Assembly: GCA_964585575.1 (NCBI GenBank)
Contig: CAZPEM010000001.1
Location: 5,445 to 69,444 of the forward strand
Direction of reading: 5' to 3'
Origin: UBA4655 sp964585575
GTDB lineage: Bacteria > Planctomycetota > Planctomycetia > Pirellulales > UBA1268
Length of the DNA: 64,000 nt
Shown here: positions 17,870 to 26,460 of the stretch, in pieces
Layout: every line of letters starts with the position of its first letter
How positions within the stretch are numbered: position 1 is the stretch's first letter
Notes under the pieces: generated by a model
Database searches by the model: none
The model's input: the letters and a program-made list of their open reading frames with translations, nothing else
What the model was told of the DNA's origin: nothing
Program-made: the position numbers and the translations under genes

Positions 17870-18447
17870 GCCCGCCACTCTCACTCGCCGTGCTCCTCTC
17901 CGGCTCGGGCCGCACGCTCGAGAACCTGCTCGACCGGATCGCAGCCGGATCGCTCGCCGCGAAGGTGGCCGCGGTGGTGGCCAGCCGCGACCGCATTCGG
18001 GGCATCGAGGTCGCGCGTCGGGCGGGAATTCCGGTGCACATCCTGCCCCGCGGCGACAAACCGCTTGCCACGTGGAGCCACGAGGTGTTCGCCCCCTGCC
18101 GCGACGCCGGGGCCGAACTCGTCGTCATGGCGGGATTCCTGTCGCTCGTCGAGATCCCGGACGACTTCACCGGCCGCGTGATCAACATCCACCCATCGCT
18201 CCTGCCGGCCTTCGGAGGGAAGGGGTTCCACGGCCGCCATGTCCACGAGGCGGTGATCAGCCGAGGCTGCACCGTCTCCGGCTGCACGGTCCACCTCGTC
18301 GACAATGAGTACGACCACGGCCGGATCCTCCTGCAGGAGGCCGTCCGCGTGCTCCCCGACGACGACCCAGACTCGCTGGCGGCGAGGGTCTTCGCCGCCG
18401 AGTGCCAGCTGCTCCCGCGCGCGATCACCCTCTGGAGGCATCCATGA
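17866..18447 (+). CDS. purN: Phosphoribosylglycinamide formyltransferase (apparent CTG start)
   Basis: 193 residues. Transfers formyl from 10-formyl-THF to GAR in purine synthesis. Active-site residues are visible: N107 and H109 in 'VINIHPSLLPAF', and D150 in 'LVDNEYDHGRIL'; 'LSGSGRTLENLL' is the phosphate-binding loop. No ATG or GTG fits the N-terminus. The only plausible start is CTG at 17866, whose last bases overlap the ileS stop (CTGA) and which has an AAAGGTG Shine-Dalgarno (17854-17860) five bases upstream. The 3' end overlaps the next start by four bases (ATGA). Confidence 0.88.
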   Translation: MSPPLSLAVLLSGSGRTLENLLDRIAAGSLAAKVAAVVASRDRIRGIEVARRAGIPVHILPRGDKPLATWSHEVFAPCRDAGAELVVMAGFLSLVEIPDDFTGRVINIHPSLLPAFGGKGFHGRHVHEAVISRGCTVSGCTVHLVDNEYDHGRILLQEAVRVLPDDDPDSLAARVFAAECQLLPRAITLWRHP

Positions 18448-18965
18448 AACGCTCCCTCGGAAACATCATTGCCGACTCACTGCAGGTCTCGATCGGCTAT
18501 GCCGAGCGGCTCCTGAAAGATGTCCCATCCGGCCGCTTCGCCCGGTTCGCCGCGGCGGGCGGCGTCGCGGTCGAGGCGAACCACCCCGCCTTCATCTACG
18601 GCCACCTCTCGCTCTACGCGCCGAAGGTGCTCATCCAGATCGGCCACCCGGCACCGGCAGTGCCCGATCAGTTCGAACTCATGTTCTCGAAGGACGCCAG
18701 CTGCAGAGACGACGTCGACGGCGACCTCTACCCGCCGATGGACGAGATCACCTCGTTCTTCTTCGAGGCCTACCGGATGGTCTCCGGGGCGGTTCGCAGC
18801 ACGCCCGACTCCACCTTCGAACAGGAAAATCCCGCCACAGGCCGGATGGCGCAGCTCTTCCCCACGCTCGGCTCGGTGCAGGCCTTCTACTGCGGAGGCC
18901 ACCTCATGATGCACCTCGGCCAGATGAGCACCTGGCGGCGGATCGAGGGTCTGGGGGCCGCCTGA
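18444..18965 (+). CDS. DinB-fold / DUF1569-like protein
   Basis: 173 residues from ATG 18444, which overlaps the purN stop as ATGA and has a TGGAGG ribosome site (18432-18437). The four-helix DinB pattern is suggested by 'FIYGHLSLYAPKV' early and 'YCGGHLMMHLGQMSTW' late, giving three well-placed histidines for a metal site. DinB-fold proteins include thiol transferases and metal-dependent enzymes; the substrate here is unknown. Translational coupling to purN is clear, but a functional link is not. Confidence 0.75.
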   Translation: MKRSLGNIIADSLQVSIGYAERLLKDVPSGRFARFAAAGGVAVEANHPAFIYGHLSLYAPKVLIQIGHPAPAVPDQFELMFSKDASCRDDVDGDLYPPMDEITSFFFEAYRMVSGAVRSTPDSTFEQENPATGRMAQLFPTLGSVQAFYCGGHLMMHLGQMSTWRRIEGLGAA

Positions 18966-19053
18966 CGGAAGGCCCGGACCGCGGCCTTTCCCGGACGGAG
19001 TCCGATCCCGTACGATTCTGGTCGCGGAAAATCCCCCTCCGAGAGAATCTTCC

Positions 19054-19992
19054 TTGGCCGTTTCCCCATCGCGATTGGACGCGGCCGCCACCGGCATCCA
19101 CAGCGGCATCCACTGGGAATACCTGCTGCCCATCGGGACGGTGCACCTGCTCGCCCTGCTGGCGGTCCTGCCCTCCTGCTTCAGCTGGTCGGGGCTCGTG
19201 ATCGCGGCGGCGGGTCCGGTCGTGTTCGGGACGCTCGGCATCAATCTCTGCTACCACCGGCTGCTCGCCCATCGGAGCCTCACGGTGCCCACCTGGCTGG
19301 AGCACATCCTGGCGGTGCTCGCGCTCTGCTGCCTCGAAGACACTCCGGCCCGCTGGGTGGCGAACCACCGCCTCCACCACCGTCACTCCGACGAGCCGGA
19401 GGATCCGCACTCTCCCCGCGACGGGATCGTCTGGTCGCACTTCGGCTGGCTCTTCCGAAGGGCGCCGCAGCGGCGGTCGTTCGCCTTCTTCGAGCAATAC
19501 TCCCGAGACGTCCTCGCCGACGACTTCTATCGCAGGCTCGAGCTTCGGCCGACCTCCACGCTCTGGATCTATCTCGCGCAGGTCGCCGCCTTTGGCCTGG
19601 CCGGCCTGGCCGCCGGATTCCTGGCAGGCCGGCCTCCGAGCGAGGCCTGTGAGCTCGCCGCGAGCTGGATCGTCTGGGGAGTTTTCGTCCGCACGGTGCT
19701 CGTCTGGCACATCACCTGGAGCGTCAATTCGCTCACGCACGTCTTCGGCTACCGCACCTACGAAACCGGCGAGGACAGCCGCAACAATTGGTTCGTGGCG
19801 GTCGTGGCGATGGGGGAGGGCTGGCACAACAACCACCATCACGACGCGGCGAGCGCGAGCGTCCAGCACCGCTGGTGGGAGATCGACGCGACGTACTACG
19901 TGATTCTGCTGCTCGAACGGCTCGGCCTGGCGACCGACGTCATTCGCCCGCGACACGTGCGGCGTGCCGCGAACGGCGGCGTCAAGCCGTGA
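19054..19992 (+). CDS. Acyl-CoA / fatty-acid desaturase (delta-9 type)
   Basis: 312 residues. All three histidine boxes of membrane di-iron desaturases are present: H68-R-L-L-A-H73, H105-R-L-H-H109 and H258-N-N-H-H262. Four hydrophobic stretches fit the usual two-hairpin topology. It would introduce a double bond into acyl chains. The only start that includes the full N-terminus is TTG at 19054; no in-frame ATG precedes box 1. TACGAT at 19011-19016 could be a -10 element. The 3' end faces the GNAT gene on the opposite strand, 13 bases away. Confidence 0.9.
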   Translation: MAVSPSRLDAAATGIHSGIHWEYLLPIGTVHLLALLAVLPSCFSWSGLVIAAAGPVVFGTLGINLCYHRLLAHRSLTVPTWLEHILAVLALCCLEDTPARWVANHRLHHRHSDEPEDPHSPRDGIVWSHFGWLFRRAPQRRSFAFFEQYSRDVLADDFYRRLELRPTSTLWIYLAQVAAFGLAGLAAGFLAGRPPSEACELAASWIVWGVFVRTVLVWHITWSVNSLTHVFGYRTYETGEDSRNNWFVAVVAMGEGWHNNHHHDAASASVQHRWWEIDATYYVILLLERLGLATDVIRPRHVRRAANGGVKP

Positions 19993-20005
19993 GCACCGAG
20001 GGCAC

Positions 20006-20500
20006 TCACTCGGAATCGGTCGTGCCGACGAGCGTGAATCCGGCCGCTGGCCAGAAGGCCCTCGACTCGACCCAGGAGTCGAGCGTGTCGGCGGTGATCC
20101 GCGGAGCCCCGATCGACCGGGCATGCCGCACGGCCGTCGTGACGAGCGTTCGGGCGACCCCCTGACGCCGCACGTCCGGATCGACGAGCAGCCAGGGAAT
20201 CGACAGGCCGCTTTCGGTCTCCGCGACCATGACGATCCCGATCGGCCGCGGCCCGAGCGTCGCCGACCTCCAGGCCAGCCACGCCGAAACCTGCCGCCCG
20301 TCGCGACTTTCGAGTTCGGCGAGAAGCCCCTTGGACGAGAACGAAACGCTCCCCTCCCGGGCCTCTTCCGCGAGGCAGATCACCGCCGCCCGGTCGCGAG
20401 GCATCACGACCGGCGCGATCGCTACGTCCGCTGCCGGTGCCGGCTCTTCCTGGGCCGATTTTGCAGCAGAAAGCTCGCAAACAAACCGCAAAACCGCCAT
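20006..20500 (-). CDS. GNAT-family N-acetyltransferase
   Basis: 164 residues. The acetyl-CoA binding motif A is 'LLVDPDVRRQGVARTLVTTA' (VxPxxRxxGVAxxL) and the following 'ARSIGAPRITADTL' and 'SRAFWPAAGFTLVG' match the end of GNAT domains. The substrate cannot be read from the sequence. The gene is transcribed divergently from the microcompartment regulator, so both start from the 20501-20724 region, but nothing else links it to that locus. Confidence 0.85.
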   Translation of the reverse strand: MAVLRFVCELSAAKSAQEEPAPAADVAIAPVVMPRDRAAVICLAEEAREGSVSFSSKGLLAELESRDGRQVSAWLAWRSATLGPRPIGIVMVAETESGLSIPWLLVDPDVRRQGVARTLVTTAVRHARSIGAPRITADTLDSWVESRAFWPAAGFTLVGTTDSE

Positions 20501-20522
20501 TCAGGGCCTCTCTTCCGTTGTG

Positions 20523-20724
20523 TGAACGAATCGTGATCTAGGCTTGTCGGCATACTGACAGAAAACCTTGCCCGGGCCGCACAGACTATTGCGATTGGCT
20601 GCTTTTTTCATCGGTCGGATGCATATCGACCACATTTCAATCATTTGATTGGTTGATTTCGTTCGTTTCTTGCTTGCACTCATTCTAAAAGTTGTCATAC
20701 TTGGACGGCAGGAAGTCGTCACAC
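20523..20724. promoter_or_regulatory. AT-rich control region with inverted repeats upstream of the microcompartment locus
   Basis: This gap is markedly AT-richer than its surroundings. It contains a perfect 14-bp palindrome CAATCATTTGATTG (20638-20651), a second inverted repeat GGTCG-N9-CGACC (20613-20631), and a T-rich run of short repeats (TTTCGTTCGTTTCTTGCTTG, 20656-20675). CATACT (20696-20701) could be a -10 element. DeoR-family regulators commonly repress from such sites next to their own gene. Operator assignment is inference. Confidence 0.5.
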
Positions 20725-21531
20725 GTGCATAATCACGAACGCCGCCGCCGTCTGCTCGACCTCATTCGGATCCGCGGATTCGCGGCTCTCGACGACCTGG
20801 TTCGGGAGCTGGGCGTGTCGGAGTCGACGGTCCGCCGCGACCTCGACGCGCTCGAGGAGCATGGATCGGCAAAACGGACCCACGGCGGCGTGCTCTACGC
20901 CGGCGGGATGCCCAGACTCGCCGAATTCGACCAACGTCAGCCGGCCAACTGGGCCGCCAAGCGGGCCATCGCCGCCAAGGCGGCCGAGGCGATTCGAGAC
21001 GGGGAAACCGTCCTGCTCGACGGCGGCACGACGACCTACGAGGTCGCCCGACTGCTCGTCGGCCGTTCGCTCCAGGTCGTCACCAACAGCCTGCCCGTCG
21101 CCAACCTCTTTGCCTCGGAAGCGCGGAGCGATCTCGTGCTCCTCGGCGGATACGTCTCGCCGCGGACGGGCGTCTGCCTCGGCCCCTACGCCAACGAGCT
21201 GCTCGGCCGGCTCCATGTGACGACCACGATCCTCTCCGCAGCCGGTATCGCCGAGGACGGGCTCTTCAACGCCCACCTGCTGCTGGCCGAAACCGAGCAG
21301 GCGATGCTGAAGGCCGCCGGCCGTGTGATCGTCGTCGCCGACAGCTCGAAGTTCGGCCGAAAGAGCCTCACGCTCGTCAGCAGCCTCGACGGCATCGACC
21401 TGGTCGTCTCCGACGACGGGCTCGCTCCCCGCTGGCGGCAGTTCGTCAGGGACGCCGGCTGCGATCTCGTCATCGCCGAGGTCTCGTCGGTCGAGACGGC
21501 CTCCGTACCCCATGCCGCTGGAGCCCGATAG
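20725..21531 (+). CDS. DeoR-family transcriptional regulator of the microcompartment locus
   Basis: 268 residues from GTG 20725, which is preceded by an AGGAAG ribosome site; an in-frame TTG at 20692 is the alternative (279 residues). N-terminal winged helix: '[20 protein letters not shown]' and 'RTHGGVLY'. The C-terminal sugar-phosphate sensor (DeoRC) shows '[14 protein letters not shown]' and '[12 protein letters not shown]'. Family members respond to phosphorylated sugars. Its stop overlaps the PduL region, and everything to 29466 is on the same strand, so it likely controls the whole set. Confidence 0.93.
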   Translation: MHNHERRRRLLDLIRIRGFAALDDLVRELGVSESTVRRDLDALEEHGSAKRTHGGVLYAGGMPRLAEFDQRQPANWAAKRAIAAKAAEAIRDGETVLLDGGTTTYEVARLLVGRSLQVVTNSLPVANLFASEARSDLVLLGGYVSPRTGVCLGPYANELLGRLHVTTTILSAAGIAEDGLFNAHLLLAETEQAMLKAAGRVIVVADSSKFGRKSLTLVSSLDGIDLVVSDDGLAPRWRQFVRDAGCDLVIAEVSSVETASVPHAAGAR

Positions 21532-21532
21532 C

Positions 21533-22225
21533 ATGATCGCCACGCTTCCGGCCGGACTGGATCGCACGAGCGTCGAGCGGATCGTCCGCGAGATCATCCT
21601 GAAATCGCACACGCCCCCGTCGCAGGCCGCCGCGGCCGAACGGACCACGCCGAAGCTCGTCGTCAGCATCTCGGCCCGCCATTGCCACCTCACCGACGAG
21701 CATGTCGAGAAGCTCTTCGGCAAGGGCCGCACGCTGACGCCGATGAAGAACCTCTATCAGGACGGTTTCTATGCGGCCGAGGAGACGGTCATGCTCGTCG
21801 GCCCCAAGCGGAAGATGCTGCCGACCGTCCGCGTGCTCGGGCCCACCCGCAAGGCCTCGCAGGTGGAGCTCGCCTTCACCGACGGAATCTCGCTCGGCAT
21901 CGACCTGCCGGTTCGCCCCAGCGGCCAGATCGCGGGCACCCCGGGCTGCGTGCTCGTGGGCCCGGCCGGCGCGATTGAGCTTTCCGAGGGCGTCATCCGC
22001 GCCGAACGGCACGTGCACATGAATTTCGCCGACGCCGAGCGGTTTGGCGTGAAGAACGGCGACCGCATGAGCCTCATGATCGACGGCAGCTGCTCCACGG
22101 TCTTTCGCGACCTGCTCGTGCGGGCCGACGCCACGAGCAAGCTCGAGGTGCACATCGACACCGACGAGGGCAACGCGGCCGATCTCGACCACGCGACGAG
22201 CGTCGAGCTCGTCAGACAGAACTGA
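21533..22225 (+). CDS. pduL: PduL-type phosphotransacylase with encapsulation helix
   Basis: 230 residues from ATG 21533, which has a GGAG about ten bases upstream; ATG 21512 would add seven residues and lacks one. Two PduL domains carry zinc-binding histidines in 'SARHCHLT' and '[10 protein letters not shown]'. Converts acyl-CoA and phosphate to acyl-phosphate and CoA, recycling CoA inside the compartment. Residues about 10-24 ('[15 protein letters not shown]') form an amphipathic helix like those that direct cargo into the shell. Confidence 0.92.
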   Translation: MIATLPAGLDRTSVERIVREIILKSHTPPSQAAAAERTTPKLVVSISARHCHLTDEHVEKLFGKGRTLTPMKNLYQDGFYAAEETVMLVGPKRKMLPTVRVLGPTRKASQVELAFTDGISLGIDLPVRPSGQIAGTPGCVLVGPAGAIELSEGVIRAERHVHMNFADAERFGVKNGDRMSLMIDGSCSTVFRDLLVRADATSKLEVHIDTDEGNAADLDHATSVELVRQN

Positions 22226-22380
22226 CAAGGACGGACCCGAGCCGCAGCATGGCCAAGAAGAAGGCAGCCAAGCGAACGCGAAGACGAAACACGATCGTGC
22301 AGCCGGCGCGTGCCGGTGCGGTCGGCGGGGACGGCCCCGCGAAGGCTGGTAAGCAGAGTGACACAGGAGCAAGGCAACAG

Positions 22381-22665
22381 ATGGCGAAGAACGTCGAAGC
22401 CCTCGGAATGATCGAGGTGAAAGGATTCGTCACCCTCGTCGAGGCGGTGGACGCGATGATGAAGGCGGCGAACGTCACCTTCCTGGGCTGGGACAAGATC
22501 GGCAGCGGGCTCGTGACGGCGTTCGTCTCGGGCGACGTGGCCGCGGTGAAGGCGGCGACCGACGCGGGTGCGGCGGCCGGCGGCCGGATCGGCGACGTGG
22601 TGAGCGTGCAGGTGATCGCGCGTCCTCACGAGGACATCGGGGTCGTGCTGCCGTCGCAGGCCTGA
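22381..22665 (+). CDS. BMC-H shell protein (hexamer), possibly with a basic N-terminal extension
   Basis: 94 residues from ATG 22381. The single BMC domain is clear: '[20 protein letters not shown]', '[19 protein letters not shown]' and '[12 protein letters not shown]'. Such proteins form the hexagonal tiles of the shell. AGGAG (22365-22369) precedes this ATG. The frame is open back to ATG 22249, which would add 44 mainly Lys/Arg residues starting '[13 protein letters not shown]'; codon use there is less GC-biased and its ribosome site is poor, so the shorter form is preferred. Confidence 0.92.
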   Translation: MAKNVEALGMIEVKGFVTLVEAVDAMMKAANVTFLGWDKIGSGLVTAFVSGDVAAVKAATDAGAAAGGRIGDVVSVQVIARPHEDIGVVLPSQA

Positions 22666-22743
22666 TCGATCGAACGCAAGCAGATGCAACTGGAACTTTT
22701 TCCCCATTTCAAGACCGGAACCCCCAAACCAGAAGGACAGAGC

Positions 22744-23013
22744 ATGAACACGGCAATCGGACTCCTCGAAACCAAGGGACTCGTCGGCCTCGTCGAGGCG
22801 ACGGACGCGATGGCCAAGGCGGCAAACGTGAAGGTTCTCAAGCGGATCAGCATCGGCAACGCCTTCGTGGCGACGGTGGTGCAGGGCGACGTCGGCAGCG
22901 TTCGGGCGGCCGTCGAGGCCGGTGCGGCCGCGGCCCAGCATGTCGGCGAGCTCGTCGCGAGCCACGTGATCCCGCGGCCCGCCGAGAGCCTCGTCACCGC
23001 GTTTTTCTCCTGA
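22744..23013 (+). CDS. BMC-H shell protein (hexamer), second copy
   Basis: 89 residues from ATG 22744, with AGAAGGACAG directly upstream; an in-frame ATG at 22684 would add 20 residues. 'AIGLLETKGLVGLVEATDAM', 'QGDVGSVRAAVEAGAAAAQ' and 'ASHVIPRPAESL' define a single BMC domain. It is clearly paralogous to the preceding gene, and the two probably mix in the shell facets. No extension or iron-sulfur motif is visible. Confidence 0.94.
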   Translation: MNTAIGLLETKGLVGLVEATDAMAKAANVKVLKRISIGNAFVATVVQGDVGSVRAAVEAGAAAAQHVGELVASHVIPRPAESLVTAFFS

Positions 23014-23037
23014 TCGCCGACGACTGAAGCGCACACG

Positions 23038-24273
23038 ATGAAGATCCTCGTCGCCAATCTCGGATCCACGAGCTTCAAGTACCGCCTCTTCGACCTGCCG
23101 GAAGCGGCAGGCGCCGAAGGGGGCGTGGAGCTTGCCAAGGGGGGAGTCGAGCGGATCGGTGCCGCCGAGAGCCGGGTCTATGCGACCCTCGGCGATGCGA
23201 CGCTCGGGGGGCGAAAGCTCGAGACGGTGAGCCCCGTGCCCGATCATGCCGTCGCCCTGCGGGCGGCGGTCGATCAGCTCACGGGCGAGGGCGGGCCGCT
23301 TGCGAGCATCGAGGAGGTGGCGGCGGTCGGCTTCAAGGCGGTGCACGGCGGGAGGGTGAGCGGCGTCGCACGCGTCACGCCCGACGTGCTCGCGGCGATG
23401 GAGGAGATGGCGAGCGTGGCCCCGGCCCACAACCCGCCCTATGTGCGGGCGATGCGGCTCTTGGGCGAGAAACTGCCGAGCGTGCCGCTCGTGGCGGCCT
23501 TCGAGACGGGGTTTCACGCGACCATTCCCGACCGCAACGCGCTCTACGCGGTGCCGACGGAGTGGGTGGAGACGCACCGCGTGAAGCGGTGGGGATTCCA
23601 CGGTGCGAGCCATCGTTTCGTGGCGGAGAGGCTCTCGGCGGTCGTCCCGCCGAAGCCGTCGCGGCCGCTGCGGGCGATCTCCTGCCACCTCGGCGGCTCC
23701 AGCAGCGTCTGCTGGGTCCGTGACGGCAGGAGCGTCGGCACGTCGATGGGGATGAGCCCGCAGTCGGGCCTGCCCCAGAACAACCGGGCCGGCGATCTCG
23801 ATCCCTTCGCGGTGCTTCACGTGGCGAAGGCCACGGGCCGCGGCTTCGAGGAACTGCTCGTGGAGCTCTCCGGGAAGGCCGGCCTCGCCGGCATGTCGGG
23901 CACCTCCGGCGACATGCGCGACCTCGAGGAGGCCGCGGCCGCCGGGAGCGAGCGGGCGAGGACGGCGATCGACGTGTTCGTGGCGTCGATCCGGCACTGG
24001 CTCGGCGCGGGGATCGTGGAGCTCGGCGGCGTGGATGCGATCGGCTTCGCGGGCGGCATCGGCGAGAACTCGCCGCTCACCCGGGCGGCCGTGCTCGAGG
24101 GCCTCGCCGACCTCGGGATCGTGATCGATGCGGACGCAAATGCTTCCAAGGGCTCCGCGGAGCGTCCGATCCACGCGAAGGACTCACGGGCCGCCATCTG
24201 GGTGATTCCAACGAACGAGGAGCTCGTCGTCGCGAGGCAGACACGCGACCTGCTCGCTTCGAACCACGCATGA
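23038..24273 (+). CDS. ackA: Acetate/propionate-kinase family enzyme of the microcompartment locus
   Basis: 411 residues. Acetokinase motifs are present: 'ILVANLGSTSFKYRLFDL' (phosphate 1), 'FETGFHATIPD', 'WGFHGASHRFVAERL' and 'FAGGIGENSPLTRAA'. It converts acyl-phosphate and ADP to carboxylate and ATP; in this context the substrate is probably lactyl-phosphate from the PduL reaction (inference from pathway logic). There is no encapsulation helix at either end, so it may act outside the shell. Starts 24 bases after the second BMC-H gene. Confidence 0.92.
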   Translation: MKILVANLGSTSFKYRLFDLPEAAGAEGGVELAKGGVERIGAAESRVYATLGDATLGGRKLETVSPVPDHAVALRAAVDQLTGEGGPLASIEEVAAVGFKAVHGGRVSGVARVTPDVLAAMEEMASVAPAHNPPYVRAMRLLGEKLPSVPLVAAFETGFHATIPDRNALYAVPTEWVETHRVKRWGFHGASHRFVAERLSAVVPPKPSRPLRAISCHLGGSSSVCWVRDGRSVGTSMGMSPQSGLPQNNRAGDLDPFAVLHVAKATGRGFEELLVELSGKAGLAGMSGTSGDMRDLEEAAAAGSERARTAIDVFVASIRHWLGAGIVELGGVDAIGFAGGIGENSPLTRAAVLEGLADLGIVIDADANASKGSAERPIHAKDSRAAIWVIPTNEELVVARQTRDLLASNHA

Positions 24274-24289
24274 GAGGAAAGGGAAATCG

Positions 24290-24598
24290 ATGTTCGTCGC
24301 ACTCGTGACCGGATCGGTCGTCGCCACGCAGAAGACCGAGGCCATGACCGGCCACAAGCTGCTCGTCGTGGAGCCCTACCGGCTCGACGAGAAGACGCGG
24401 TCGAAGCTCGTCTCGACCGGCCGCACCTTCATCGCCGTGGACACGCTCGGCGCGGGCGAGGGGCAGTTCGTCCTCGTTACGCAGGGCTCGAGCGCCCGGC
24501 TCACGCCCGAAACCAAATCGCTCCCGATCGACGCCGTCGTCATCGGCCTCGTCGACACCGTCCGCGTCGACGGCCAAGAAGTCTTCCACCGCACCTGA
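24290..24598 (+). CDS. BMC-P (EutN/CcmL) pentameric vertex protein 1
   Basis: 102 residues with a strong ribosome site (GAGAGGAAAGGG). '[20 protein letters not shown]', '[21 protein letters not shown]' (read as the conserved 'DtlGAG.G..Vl...GssA') and '[11 protein letters not shown]' define the EutN/CcmL fold. Pentamers cap the twelve vertices of a closed shell. The most canonical of the three BMC-P copies in the locus. Confidence 0.93.
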   Translation: MFVALVTGSVVATQKTEAMTGHKLLVVEPYRLDEKTRSKLVSTGRTFIAVDTLGAGEGQFVLVTQGSSARLTPETKSLPIDAVVIGLVDTVRVDGQEVFHRT

Positions 24599-24633
24599 CC
24601 AACGCCACAACCAATCCCCTTCCCATCACCACC

Positions 24634-26115
24634 ATGTCCATCGCACCCACGCCCCCCGACATCGCCCAAATCGTCCGCCAGGTGATCCAGGAGCTGAGCC
24701 TCGCCGGATCAGCGGCGGCGAAGCCGTCCGCTGCATCCGGCCCGGCTCACGGCCGCTCCAGCGCCGGCGCCCATGGGATATTTCAAGGCGTGGACGAGGC
24801 CGTCCGCGCCGCGACCGAGGCCTTCGAGCAGCTCGAGCGGCTCGGCGTCGAGGGCCGCAGGAAGGCGATCGACCACATCCGCCGCATTTCGATCGACGAC
24901 GCGGAGGAACTCGGCCGGATGGAGTTTGCGGAGACGAAGGTCGGCCGGCTCGACCACAAGATCGAGAAGCTGAAGGTGCTCGGCACGAAGGTGCCGGGCG
25001 TGGAGTTCATGAGGAGCGAGGTCTTCAGCGGCGACCGCGGCCTGGCCGTCATCGAGCACGCCCCGTTCGGCGTCATCGGCGCGATCACGCCCGTCACCCA
25101 TTCGCTCCCCACGATCGCCTGCAACGCGATCAACATGATCGCCGCGGGCAACACGGTCGTGGTCAACCCGCACCCGAGCGGCAGGCGGATCGCGGCCGAG
25201 GGGGTCCGCCGGTTCAATGCGGCGATCCAGCGGGACATCGGCATCGACAACCTGGTCTGCCTCGTGGCCGAGCCGACGCTCGAGACCGCGGGTGAGCTCT
25301 TCAGCCACCGCGGCGTGAAGCTCATCTGCGTGACGGGCGGCCCCGCCGTCGCGAAGGCGGCGATGCAGTCGAGCAAGCGGGCGATCGTGGCCGGCCCAGG
25401 CAACCCGCCCGTCGTGGTGGACGACACGGCCGACCTCGACAACGCCGCCAGGTCGATCATCCAGGGGGCGAGTTACGACAACAACCTCCTCTGCATCGGC
25501 GAAAAGCAGGTCTTCGTGGTCGGGAGCGTCTTCGACCGGCTCATGAACGCGATGGAGCGGGCGGGAGCGATGCGGCTCGACGCGAAGCAGGTCGACGCCC
25601 TCACGAAGCGGGCGATCGTGATGGTCGGCGAGGGGGTCCACCGGCATCCCGCCCCCTGCAAGGATCTCGTCGGCCAGGACGCGGCGGTTTTGGCGAAGGC
25701 CGCGGGCGCGGCGGCGAGGGAGGGGCTCGATCTCGTCTTCGGCGAGACCGACGTCGACAACCCGTTCGTGCCCACCGAACAGATGATGCCGTTCGTGCCG
25801 TTCGTCCGCTGCAAGGACGTGGACGAGGCGATCCACCGGGCCCACGAGAGCGAGCATGGCTTTCGCCACACCGCGATCATCCACTCCAACGACGTCCGCA
25901 CGATGACGCGAATGGGTCGGCTCCTCGACACGACGCTCTTCGTGAAGAACGGCCCGAGCGTGGCCGGCCTCGGCCTCGGCGGCGAGGGGTATCTTTCCTT
26001 CTCGATCGCGACGCCGACGGGCGAGGGGGTGACGACCCCGCTCACCTTCACCCGGCAGCGACGCTGCACGCTCGTCGACGACCTCTGCATCCTCGGCAGC
26101 CCCGACCGCTCCTGA
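24634..26115 (+). CDS. CoA-acylating aldehyde dehydrogenase (PduP/EutE type)
   Basis: 493 residues. Oxidises an aldehyde to acyl-CoA with NAD; from the pathway context the substrate is probably lactaldehyde. Catalytic cysteine C287 in 'NNLLCIGEK'; '[20 protein letters not shown]' is the coenzyme-binding region typical of the EutE/PduP branch, and no general-base Glu of hydrolytic ALDHs is seen at the usual place. Residues 9-25 ('[17 protein letters not shown]') form an N-terminal encapsulation helix joined by an Ala/Ser/Pro-rich linker (26-46). Confidence 0.94.
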   Translation: MSIAPTPPDIAQIVRQVIQELSLAGSAAAKPSAASGPAHGRSSAGAHGIFQGVDEAVRAATEAFEQLERLGVEGRRKAIDHIRRISIDDAEELGRMEFAETKVGRLDHKIEKLKVLGTKVPGVEFMRSEVFSGDRGLAVIEHAPFGVIGAITPVTHSLPTIACNAINMIAAGNTVVVNPHPSGRRIAAEGVRRFNAAIQRDIGIDNLVCLVAEPTLETAGELFSHRGVKLICVTGGPAVAKAAMQSSKRAIVAGPGNPPVVVDDTADLDNAARSIIQGASYDNNLLCIGEKQVFVVGSVFDRLMNAMERAGAMRLDAKQVDALTKRAIVMVGEGVHRHPAPCKDLVGQDAAVLAKAAGAAAREGLDLVFGETDVDNPFVPTEQMMPFVPFVRCKDVDEAIHRAHESEHGFRHTAIIHSNDVRTMTRMGRLLDTTLFVKNGPSVAGLGLGGEGYLSFSIATPTGEGVTTPLTFTRQRRCTLVDDLCILGSPDRS

Positions 26116-26126
26116 GAGCCACGCCC

Positions 26127-26387
26127 ATGCAACTCGCGAAGATCATCGGCTCGGCGACGGCGACGGTGAAACACCCGTCGCTCTCGGGCTGCCGCCTGCT
26201 CGTCGTGCAGCCGCTCATGGCCGACCGGAGGAGCCCCGACGGCGACCCGCAGCTCGCGATCGACACCGTCGGCGCGGGATCCGGGGACGTCGCCGTGATC
26301 ACGAGCGACGGACGGCTGCTCCGCGAGCTTTTGAAAAGCGACACGACACCCGCCCGCTGGAGCACGATCGCCCTCCTCGATGATTGA
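26127..26387 (+). CDS. BMC-P (EutN/CcmL) pentameric vertex protein 2
   Basis: 86 residues. 'KIIGSATATVKHPSLSGCRL', 'LAIDTVGAGSGDVAVITSDG' and 'WSTIALLDD' fit the EutN fold, with a shorter C-terminus than copy 1. It starts 11 bases after the aldehyde dehydrogenase. The 'GssA' loop of canonical members is replaced by 'TSDGRLLRELL', which marks a diverged vertex subunit. Confidence 0.9.
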   Translation: MQLAKIIGSATATVKHPSLSGCRLLVVQPLMADRRSPDGDPQLAIDTVGAGSGDVAVITSDGRLLRELLKSDTTPARWSTIALLDD

Positions 26388-26460
26388 CGGTGCCGACGGA
26401 CCATTACCGACCGCGACGATCCGACCAACACCCCGACCGAACGCCCCCCGAACCAATGCC

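Noticed and set aside
14405..17884. Open frame of more than 1100 codons antisense to ileS
   Set aside because: It mirrors ileS over its whole length, shows Arg/Glu/Gly-rich composition without a domain, and follows from the high GC third positions of ileS. No motif or ribosome site supports it.
20501..20722. 73-codon minus-strand frame in the control region before the DeoR gene
   Set aside because: Composition is unlike the neighbours, there is no ribosome site, and it coincides with the palindromes and promoter-like sequence of the region.
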